Below are positions 57,754 through 64,000 of a stretch of 64,000 bases of DNA, in pieces. Source of the DNA: an uncultured Eubacteriales bacterium. GTDB lineage: Bacteria; Bacillota; Clostridia; Christensenellales; Aristaeellaceae. The stretch covers positions 1-64,000 of the forward strand of contig CACWZP010000004.1 in the NCBI GenBank assembly GCA_902765395.1, in the 5' to 3' direction. Each line of letters begins with the position of its first letter. Position 1 is the first letter of the stretch. The translations under genes and the position numbers were made by a program. Under the pieces are notes generated by a model that was not told the origin of the DNA, made no database searches, and was given only the letters and a program-made list of their open reading frames with translations.

Positions 57754-58347
57754 TTATGATTTGTTTCCATTCCCAATGCCCCTGGGCCTGTCGGCGTACC
57801 GGCTGTCCCGTTTTTCGGCCTCGAACACGAAATAGCCGTCCACCTCATGCACCCGCACGCCGCCGAATATGGCGATCAGCCTGTTGCGATACCATTCGCG
57901 CCGCTTGGTCACCATCAGCATCGTGCCGCCGATCTTCAGCCGGTTGAAGCCCTTTTCGATAAAGCACTTCGCCACCGAAAAATCGGACTGATAGGGCGGG
58001 TTGGACAGGATCAGGTCAAAACCCGTCGCGTCCACCCCGTTCAAACCGTCGGAAACGACCACCTGAACCCCACCCACGCCGTTTGCCGCCGCATTCTTCG
58101 CGGCGATTTCCACGGCCAGCGGGTCGATGTCGGACATGATCACGTTTTCTTCCCCGCACATCCGGGCCGCCAGGATGCCCACCAGGCCGCAGCCGCAGCC
58201 CAGGTCCAGCACCTTCATGCCCGGGGAAAAGTGCGCCACGGACAGCATGGCCAGGGTGCCGCGATCGGCGTGCCCCGGGGAGAACAGCTTCGGATGCGTC
58301 TCGAGCGCCAGCCGGTGTCCCATGAGCTCCGCCACGATCACCGCCAA
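57754..58347 (-). CDS. RsmC-like small-subunit rRNA or tRNA methyltransferase
   Basis: The ~197-residue protein has a SAM-dependent methyltransferase fold: VLDLGCGCGLVGILAARM (SAM loop), SDIDPLAVEIAAKNAAANG, and the catalytic NPPY motif in LILSNPPYQSD. It resembles the MTS/RsmC group that methylates guanine N2 in 16S rRNA, or the related TrmA-type small methylases. The start is uncertain; a TTG eight bases after GGGGGAGG is used here, while an ATG at 58323 is the alternative. Target unknown. Confidence 0.82.
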   Translation of the reverse strand: MAVIVAELMGHRLALETHPKLFSPGHADRGTLAMLSVAHFSPGMKVLDLGCGCGLVGILAARMCGEENVIMSDIDPLAVEIAAKNAAANGVGGVQVVVSDGLNGVDATGFDLILSNPPYQSDFSVAKCFIEKGFNRLKIGGTMLMVTKRREWYRNRLIAIFGGVRVHEVDGYFVFEAEKRDSRYADRPRGIGNGNKS

Positions 58348-58538
58348 GGCCAACGCCTCCCCCGCTTTGTCCCTACCATACTATACCACATTTATTATAG
58401 CACATTTTCCCACAGCGAATAAAGAATAATTATGGACATTATAGGAAAGACTGTTGAAACAAGGGAACAGAGACAGGGAATCCAGGAGCGCGGCAGTCGC
58501 TTTTTCCGGTCCCTGTCCCCCACTCCCCAGGAGGCCCC

Positions 58539-59045
58539 ATGCTGATCTATCTCGTCGCCCTGGCGCAATCGCTCGTCTACCTCGCCGCCGTCCCGGTGTG
58601 CGGGGCGTTCTGCGTGTCCAGCCGGGACGGGCTGCGCTCGGGCTCCGGCGCGGCCGTCTTTCGCGCGCGGGGCGCCCTCCGGCGGGCGCGGCGAGACATG
58701 GCGCGAAGGGCAAAAAAGCGCAAGTCCCCTGCGCCGGATCTGAAGCGGGTGTTCAGGCTCGTCATGCGGCTGAAGCTGGCGAAGCTCACCCTGCGGGGCA
58801 CGCTGGCCCTCGGTGACGCCGCCGCCACGGCGCTGGCCTGCGGGGCGCTCACGTCGCTGGCGTCGTCGCTGCGGGGAAAGGCGGAGGCGCTGGAGATCCG
58901 CGTCACGCCGGACTTCTCCGGGGATGCGCGGCTGGAGCTGCAGGGTATGATCCGCGCCCGGGCCGGGCAGATTATGCTTGCGGCCGCCAGGAGCGGCATC
59001 GACGAAATTCGCGGGAGGATTGCCCATGGAAAAGCATCCCATTGA
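58539..59045 (+). CDS. DUF2953 (YtfI-like) protein
   Basis: The 168-residue protein has an N-terminal hydrophobic segment, a very basic middle (ARRAKKRKSPAP) and a C-terminal helical region with GDAAATALACGALTSLASSL, a pattern typical of the DUF2953 family. It overlaps the next gene (YtfJ/GerW-like) by 20 bases, the same pair found in B. subtilis (ytfI-ytfJ) and linked to spore formation. AGGAGG precedes the ATG. The family call rests on pattern and context. Confidence 0.8.
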   Translation: MLIYLVALAQSLVYLAAVPVCGAFCVSSRDGLRSGSGAAVFRARGALRRARRDMARRAKKRKSPAPDLKRVFRLVMRLKLAKLTLRGTLALGDAAATALACGALTSLASSLRGKAEALEIRVTPDFSGDARLELQGMIRARAGQIMLAAARSGIDEIRGRIAHGKASH

Positions 59046-59400
59046 AAACATCATGTCCACCACGCTGGAGAACATCCGGGACATGATCGACGTGAACACC
59101 GTGGTGGGCGAGCCCATCGCCGCCGGCGATGGCGAGACCATCATCCCCATCTCCCGGGTCAGCTTCGGCTTCGTGGCCGGAGGCGGCGAGTACGGCCCCG
59201 CGTCCAGGGCCGAGGGCGGCGCGGAGCATCCCTTCGCCGGGGGCACCGGTGCGGGCGTGACCGTGCAGCCGCTGGGCTTCCTGGTCACCGGGCCGGAACA
59301 GACCCGCATGCTGCCCGCCCAGTGCTTCCAGCCCCTCGATCGCGCGCTGGAGCTGATCCCCCAGGTGGTGGCGGACGTGCGGAAGGCGATGAATAAATGA
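59026..59400 (+). CDS. ytfJ: Spore protein YtfJ/GerW family
   Basis: The 124-residue protein matches the YtfJ/GerW family: EKHPIENIMSTTLENIRDMI, VNTVVGEPI, IIPISRVSFGFVAGGGEYG and a Gly-rich GGAEHPFAGGTGAGVTVQPLGFLV given as pieces. B. subtilis GerW is needed for germination in response to nutrient. GGGAGG precedes ATG 59026, and the coding region overlaps ytfI. Its presence suggests this lineage sporulates or did so recently. Confidence 0.93.
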   Translation: MEKHPIENIMSTTLENIRDMIDVNTVVGEPIAAGDGETIIPISRVSFGFVAGGGEYGPASRAEGGAEHPFAGGTGAGVTVQPLGFLVTGPEQTRMLPAQCFQPLDRALELIPQVVADVRKAMNK

Positions 59401-59650
59401 GAAATGAGGAATTAGGAATTGTTGAGGAAATCCTGGCGGATTTCATGGATTCAATAATACCAGATTGCCACGTCGGCTCATTGCATGGGCCTCCTCGCAA
59501 TGACGTGACACGGCATGATTTCGCCCTGCGTCATTGCGAGGCCGAAGGCCGCGGCAATCCGGGTCTCCAATCGGTCAGGCAAATCCCGCGGGGATTTGCA
59601 CCGCAATTCCTCATTCCTCATTCCCCTTTCCTAATTCCCCATTCCTAACT
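59401..59650. repeat. Nested palindromic repeats after ytfJ
   Basis: An outer pair, GAAATGAGGAATTAGG and CAATTCCTCATTCCTCATT, encloses an inner palindrome pair that has GATTGCC, CCTCGCAATGACG (59463-59504), then CGTCATTGCGAGG and CGGCAATCC (59529-59560). Small hairpins GAAATCC...GGATTTC and AAATCCC...GGGATTT lie between. These fill the 291-base non-coding gap before 59692; no gene is seen. Confidence 0.8.
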
Positions 59651-59691
59651 CCCCCTTCCCCCGCATACCCTGTCCGGGAGGGGGGATTTTG

Positions 59692-60660
59692 ATGCAACCG
59701 ACCCTGATCTGCACATCTCGGGTGCCGGGGATGATCTACATAAACGGGCGGTTCGCCGGGGAAGCGTCCGAGGCGCGGCCTCTGATGGCGCCGGTGTCGC
59801 CTGGCGGAGCGGTCTATCTGGAATACCGCCCGCTGTCCGGCCCGGGGCGGGCGCTGGCCCGGAAAATCGTGCTTTCCGGCGGCGCGCCGCTGGCGGACAG
59901 CCTATCAAACGCCGGCGGCCTGAGCTGCGTGGTCTGGCCGGGCGGGGCGATCGAGGCGGAATTTTCGCCCGCGCAGGTCTCGACGGAGCCGGTGCTCGTC
60001 GACGGCCTTCCCGGAACCCTTCGCCGGGGCGAGGACACGGCGCTCCTGCTGAACGGCCTGGCGATCCCCGTGCCGGAGGGCGCGCTGCCACCGCGTCTGG
60101 TTCGCCAAGGCGGCAAGGCGCTGCTGCTGGGCGAAACCGCGGGCAGCGGGCAGTACCTGGCGGCGCTCTCGCCGGACCTGTCCTCCCTGCTGGGCACGCT
60201 CTTTGCCCAGGCCATCGAACCGGCGGACGGGCTGATCCATGCCGTGATCGACCTGGGCGACACCGTGGGCCACGGGCGGCTGGAGCAGTGGCTCGTGGAG
60301 GCGGACGGCCTGCGCCGGGTGTCGTCGGAGAGCGTCTGGGCCCATGGCTCGCCCCGCTGGCCGGACACCGCCGAGGGCGCGATGGTCGCCGCCGTGGAGG
60401 CCGCGCTGGCAGGCCTTCCCGGGGAGTGCGCGGGCTACCTGTCCCCCGCGCTGGCGGCGGATGGGCCGCTTGCCGACGTGGCCGAGGTGTGCGATCTGTG
60501 CGTTCCGATGAAGTACAGCCTGCCGGACGCCCGGCCCTGCGTGGGGCTGCTCCGGGCTGTAAACGCCCGCTTGGCCACGGTCCGCCCCCTGTACTACCGC
60601 GCCGAACCGGTGTCCGGGCCCCAGGGTCCCTGGCAGATCGACGCGCTGTCACTGGAATAA
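59692..60660 (+). CDS. Protein of unknown function
   Basis: The 322-residue protein has no signal peptide, membrane helix or motif that I recognise. Its N-terminal half is beta-rich (GMIYINGRFAGEASEA, VYLEYRPLSG) and the C-terminal half is helix-rich (AEGAMVAAVEAALAGLPGE). GGGAGGGGGG lies before ATG 59692. It is close to the next secreted protein but separated from it by a promoter, so a separate unit is likely. Confidence 0.65.
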   Translation: MQPTLICTSRVPGMIYINGRFAGEASEARPLMAPVSPGGAVYLEYRPLSGPGRALARKIVLSGGAPLADSLSNAGGLSCVVWPGGAIEAEFSPAQVSTEPVLVDGLPGTLRRGEDTALLLNGLAIPVPEGALPPRLVRQGGKALLLGETAGSGQYLAALSPDLSSLLGTLFAQAIEPADGLIHAVIDLGDTVGHGRLEQWLVEADGLRRVSSESVWAHGSPRWPDTAEGAMVAAVEAALAGLPGECAGYLSPALAADGPLADVAEVCDLCVPMKYSLPDARPCVGLLRAVNARLATVRPLYYRAEPVSGPQGPWQIDALSLE

Positions 60661-60708
60661 CGTAAACATTCTGTTAAATTGAATCAAAACCAGTCAAAAC
60701 CGTCAAAT

Positions 60709-60752
60709 GTGTGCAGGCTGCACACCTTTTGGCGGTTTGTTTTTGCTATAAT
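60709..60752 (+). promoter_or_regulatory. Palindrome and -10 element ahead of the secreted protein gene
   Basis: GTGTGCAGGCTGCACAC (60709-60725) is a perfect palindrome and TATAAT is at 60747-60752. No good -35 is present at the usual distance. The palindrome sits about 30 bases upstream of the -10, so an activator or repressor site is possible; it could also be a weak terminator for the preceding gene. Confidence 0.55.
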
Positions 60753-60907
60753 GGCTTCGGTTAATTTTGTTAATAACATTGTTCATTTCCGTTATGCAGC
60801 CGAGCCGTCATCCGCCGCAAGTGCCGCAGCGGGATCGACGCAAAACGGGAACCGGCCCCCTACCCCATTTGGGGCGAACGAAAGCGACGACCAAAGGAGG
60901 TTATTCC

Positions 60908-63169
60908 ATGAAAAAATGGCTTGCGATCTCTATTGCCCTTATCCTGCTGCTTGGCGCCATGCCCGGCCTGGGCGAAGCGGGCGCGGGTATCCCCGATGAA
61001 CTGGTGGGTCAGTGGAAGGGCCAGGGTGCGCCGACGTACGGCGGCATATCCACCATCGACCTCACCGTCACCGTGAACGCCGACGGCACCGGCACCGGCG
61101 AATACACCTGCTATGAGGGAAGCTTTAATGCGGACTATCCCTTTTCGATCTCATACGACAACAGCTCGTTTTCCGTGGATACTCCAACAAATGCCACCAT
61201 CGCCAGCTGCGAGGGCACCTGGACGCTGGCGGACGGCGAACTGAAGCTGGATATCGCCGTCGCCTATGCATCAGGCGTGAGCTATTACTATACCGCCTAC
61301 TGCAAGAAGGTCGATGCGGCCCAGGACGACGCTGCCAAAGCCTATGCCCTGGCCGAGCCGGGCGAGCCCGTGCGCCTCGGCGACCTGGCCCTCGAGCCGC
61401 AGCTGTTCACCGACGCCTATGAGAGCTGGGATTTGCTGGCCGCCAGCACCAGCGATCCCTTCCCGGCCCATGGCGAGGTGTACCTGGTGCGCTTCGCCGT
61501 CGCGGAAGGCGGCGAGGCCCTGACCCCGGAGCAGATCGAAGAGGAGATCGCACCCGCGATGAGCCTTTATTCCGAATCCGAGGGCAGTGCCAGCCGCATC
61601 TTCCAGGTGGTGACGCCCGACGACCAGGCGACGAAGGTATTCGACATCCTGTTCTACTGCGAAAACTTCTATACCCTTGAGGACCTGGACCTGCTGTGCG
61701 ACGGCGTGCTCTATCCGCTGAGCGACCTGCCCGGGGATGACGAGCCGCTGCCCGTTCCTCCGGTCTCTGCGGAGGACGTCGAGCGGCTGAACGCGCTGCA
61801 CCAGAAGGCCCGAACCAACACCGCCGACGACATCGGGGAAGCGCGGTGCGCGGGCAACGTAGTCGTCGCCGTTTACAATTCCAAGGAGGATGAGACGCCG
61901 GACGTGCTCACCGCGACCTCCGACCATTACCGCTACAGCGGCTTTCCGATGGAATACCGGGCCGACTCCCTCGAAACCGCCGATTGGGCTGCGATCATCT
62001 ACCCGACCTACAAGAACGTGGGCATGTACAGCCTGGGCGGCGCGGCGAACCGCACCACCACCTGGCTTAGCCTGATCGACCTGGCCACCGAGCGGCAGTA
62101 CGACCTGAAGGTGGCGATAAACGAGCCGCCCCAGACGCTCTTCAACAACAACGGGACGGGCGCGAGCGGCGCGTATGAGCCGGAGAAGGCCGTGGAGAAG
62201 CTAGCGGAGCTGATCGGAGGCGAGCAGGGAGGCACGACGGAGCCCGAAACGGAGCCCGCCGGTGAACCTGAGCCCGAAGACGGCGACGTGCCCGCTTCCG
62301 AAGTGACGACGGAGGCCGTGCTCACCGCGCTGAATGACGACACCTACCGCGCCACCTACGACGCGCTGCTATCCGGCGAGGTGATCCAAAAGGGCAGCAA
62401 GGGCGACACCGCGAAGGGCGTGCAGCAGACGCTGGTGGCCCTGGGCCAGGACATCGCCGTGGACGGCAACGTCGGCCCCAAGACCATCGCCGCGCTGAAC
62501 GCCGTGCAGGCGGCCTTCGGGCTGGAGCAGACCGAAACGCTGGACGCCGAAGGCTATGCCGCGCTGCTGCCCCGGCTGCTGATCGCCGCCGACCCGGACG
62601 CCGCCGACGCGCTGCTGATGGGCAGCATGGACGCCGCAGAGTACGACTACCTGCGCGCCTGCGCGCTGGTGGCCCAGGGGAAATACGCCTCGGCCAAGGC
62701 CCTGTTTGAGGAGAGCGGCTGGGGCGACTGGGCGGCGCGCGCCGAGGCCTGCGTCCAGCCCTGGCCGAAGACCGGCGTTCTGTACAAGAACCCCGAGGTC
62801 AAGGGCAGCAGCGCCGAGCTGGCCGTGCAGTTCAACACCGAGGCGGACACCGCCATGCTGGTGAAGGTCTACACCGAAGGCGGCGTGCTGGCCCGCACGA
62901 TGTTCATCGGCGGCACCGGCAAGGCCACCTGCTCCCTGCCCGCGGGCACCTACGTCATCAAGGATGGCGTCGGCAAGAACTGGTACGGCGAGGAGGAGGC
63001 CTTCGGCGAGCGGCCCGAGGGCCAGTATGAGATCATGACCTTCGAGGGCGGCTCGCAGGAGGTTGAGCTCAAGAAGAACTACCGCTCTACCATCACCGTG
63101 AACGTGCAGGAGGACAACCCCGCCGCCGAGGGCGTGGGCTCCGACTGGGAGAGCTGGAGCGACTTCTGA
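60908..63169 (+). CDS. Secreted protein with peptidoglycan-binding-like domain
   Basis: The 753-residue protein begins MKKWLAISIALILLLGAMPG, a signal peptide without lipobox. The middle is acidic and unassigned. Around residues 495-545 there is a PG_binding_1-type segment: GEVIQKGSKGDTAKGVQQTL and DGNVGPKTIAALNAVQ. The C-terminal part is beta-rich and ends acidic (EGVGSDWESWSDF). It probably attaches to the cell wall. AAAGGAGG precedes the ATG. Enzymatic function is not evident. Confidence 0.8.
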   Translation: MKKWLAISIALILLLGAMPGLGEAGAGIPDELVGQWKGQGAPTYGGISTIDLTVTVNADGTGTGEYTCYEGSFNADYPFSISYDNSSFSVDTPTNATIASCEGTWTLADGELKLDIAVAYASGVSYYYTAYCKKVDAAQDDAAKAYALAEPGEPVRLGDLALEPQLFTDAYESWDLLAASTSDPFPAHGEVYLVRFAVAEGGEALTPEQIEEEIAPAMSLYSESEGSASRIFQVVTPDDQATKVFDILFYCENFYTLEDLDLLCDGVLYPLSDLPGDDEPLPVPPVSAEDVERLNALHQKARTNTADDIGEARCAGNVVVAVYNSKEDETPDVLTATSDHYRYSGFPMEYRADSLETADWAAIIYPTYKNVGMYSLGGAANRTTTWLSLIDLATERQYDLKVAINEPPQTLFNNNGTGASGAYEPEKAVEKLAELIGGEQGGTTEPETEPAGEPEPEDGDVPASEVTTEAVLTALNDDTYRATYDALLSGEVIQKGSKGDTAKGVQQTLVALGQDIAVDGNVGPKTIAALNAVQAAFGLEQTETLDAEGYAALLPRLLIAADPDAADALLMGSMDAAEYDYLRACALVAQGKYASAKALFEESGWGDWAARAEACVQPWPKTGVLYKNPEVKGSSAELAVQFNTEADTAMLVKVYTEGGVLARTMFIGGTGKATCSLPAGTYVIKDGVGKNWYGEEEAFGERPEGQYEIMTFEGGSQEVELKKNYRSTITVNVQEDNPAAEGVGSDWESWSDF

Positions 63170-63256
63170 TCGGCCCGGCAATAGAACGTTAACGGCCTGT
63201 GCGGATACGAGCCCAAGCAAACGGATAGCTTTAACATATTTTGAGGAGGGAATCCC

Positions 63257-63856
63257 ATGGCTCATTACGAGTATACCAAGACCTTCAGCTTTTACGCGAC
63301 GGCGGAGGTGCCCTATCGCTACACCTGCGGCAAGTGCGGCAGGGAGGTGACCGGCAGGGCTGAGCTGGCAGGAAAGGACGAGGCGAAAGTGTCCTCCCGC
63401 CATGCGGACAAACTCGCCATCAGCGACCAGTCCCGCGAGCAACACCAGGCGGAAGCGGTATTCCGGTTGCGCGGCGAGGTGCTGTACAACCAGCAGGCGG
63501 TGAAGAAGGGCAATTTCGCCATGCTGGACAAGTACAAGAAGTGTCCCCACTGCGGCGCGGAGCAGAGGTGGGGCTATCGCAAGAGCAGCGCCGCGGCCTT
63601 CATCCTGCTGGCCATCGGCGCGGCGGCGCTGGCCGTGCTGTGCGCCGTGGTCTACGTCCGCCAGGTGCGCGGCGGTAATTCGGATTTCACGTTCCTGGGC
63701 TGCGCCCTCTTCCTGCTGTTCTTCGGCGCGATGTTCATCGTGCGGGCCGCCTGGGATGTCAAGGGTCTGAAGGCCGCCCGCGGGCAGTCCGAACAGAAGC
63801 CCGAGGTGTTTTTCGACCAAATGACCAGCCCCTGGCTCGACAGATTGAAGGATTGA
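63257..63856 (+). CDS. Membrane protein with zinc-ribbon-like cysteines
   Basis: The 199-residue protein has CGKCGREVTG near residue 24 and CPHCGAEQRW near residue 96, which could together form a zinc site, followed by two membrane helices (about 112-134 and 143-164) and a short basic tail. GAGGAGG lies before the ATG. I do not recognise a family; it may be related to other zinc-ribbon membrane proteins such as the one at 26691. Confidence 0.7.
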   Translation: MAHYEYTKTFSFYATAEVPYRYTCGKCGREVTGRAELAGKDEAKVSSRHADKLAISDQSREQHQAEAVFRLRGEVLYNQQAVKKGNFAMLDKYKKCPHCGAEQRWGYRKSSAAAFILLAIGAAALAVLCAVVYVRQVRGGNSDFTFLGCALFLLFFGAMFIVRAAWDVKGLKAARGQSEQKPEVFFDQMTSPWLDRLKD

Positions 63857-63878
63857 CGCAGGAGCGGCAGGGACAGGC

Positions 63879-63911
63879 TGTGTGCCATGGGGACGGTTCT
63901 CTTGACACACA
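63879..63911. repeat. REP-like repeat copy near the right edge
   Basis: TGTGTGCCATGGGGACGG then TTCTCTTGACACACA has the RAYT-type core GGGGACGGTTC and the TTGACACA end seen, inverted, at 54286-54314. It stands between two secreted or membrane protein genes. Confidence 0.75.
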
Positions 63912-63958
63912 TGAATCGCACTTCGAACGACTGAACGACATGATGAGGAGGAATATCA

Positions 63959-64000
63959 ATGCGTACCATCATCTCATTTGCTCTTGTACTTGCCATGCTT
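63959..64000 (+). CDS. N-terminal fragment of a secreted protein
   Basis: GAGGAGG is followed by ATG and a reading frame MRTIISFALVLAML that continues past the right edge. The hydrophobic start suggests a signal peptide. Nothing more can be said from the 14 visible residues. Confidence 0.6.
   Translation, partial: MRTIISFALVLAML

Overview
The window looks like chromosomal DNA of a GC-rich Gram-positive bacterium of the class Clostridia (Bacillota). Support comes from the gene complement: FloA/NfeD, RNase Y, a DnaD/DnaI-type helicase-loading pair, Soj/Spo0J, a tyrosine T-box leader, a YtfI/YtfJ(GerW) sporulation pair and an energy-coupling Co/Ni transporter. Ribosome sites are strong (GGAGG-like), starts include GTG and TTG, and many promoters are near-consensus sigma-A type with 17-bp spacers. 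The YtfJ/GerW homologue suggests a spore-forming ancestry. A gut or rumen Christensenellales-like host is my guess only. No tRNA, rRNA, CRISPR array, prophage or classical insertion sequence was seen.

Layout. 1-4.5 kb: tail of an unknown gene, a DUF308 membrane protein, and polyphosphate kinase facing a phosphofructokinase with mixed phosphoryl-donor determinants. 4.5-5.5 kb: a RAYT (Y1) transposase framed by pairs of inverted REP-like repeats. 5.5-11.2 kb: radical SAM protein, esterase, glycerophosphodiesterase, and a domain-permuted GH3 glycosidase divergent from the phosphodiesterase. 11.5-16.4 kb: tldD-tldE, a secreted protein and a LytTR response regulator. 16.4-19 kb: nfeD-floA with two small genes. 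19.2-22.2 kb: parA-parB, a membrane protein and a Nudix hydrolase. 22.3-28.2 kb (+): a second phosphofructokinase, a SNF2 helicase, a diguanylate cyclase and an FHA/zinc-ribbon membrane protein. 28.5-36 kb (-): rpoB-rpoC with their own promoter. 36.4-39.3 kb (-): cbiM(N)-cbiQ-cbiO. 39.4-42.9 kb (-): a tightly packed set of five housekeeping genes (phosphoesterase, YigZ, RluA-family, HAD, TrmL). 43.1-45.1 kb: an unusual ParB-like/BMP protein. 45.3-48.2 kb (-): dnaD-dnaI-proX-like. 48.4-51.5 kb (+): Tyr T-box, aminotransferase and tyrS. 51.5-55.9 kb: three small XRE regulators, a LacI-sensor/GGDEF protein and a secreted Ig-like protein. 56-58.4 kb (-): RNase Y and a methyltransferase. 58.5-64 kb (+): ytfI-ytfJ, an unknown protein, and secreted or membrane proteins.

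Two themes stand out. First, the intergenic regions carry several families of short palindromic or MITE-like repeats: RAYT-type REPs, hairpin chains, a 77-bp terminal-inverted-repeat element, nested AT-rich palindromes, and a roughly 154-bp hairpin inserted inside a T-box leader. Second, regulation is readable from sequence. There are two divergent promoters that share a -35 region, promoters whose -35 lies in a hairpin, a T-box with a UAC specifier, and XRE genes next to matching repeated operator-like sites.
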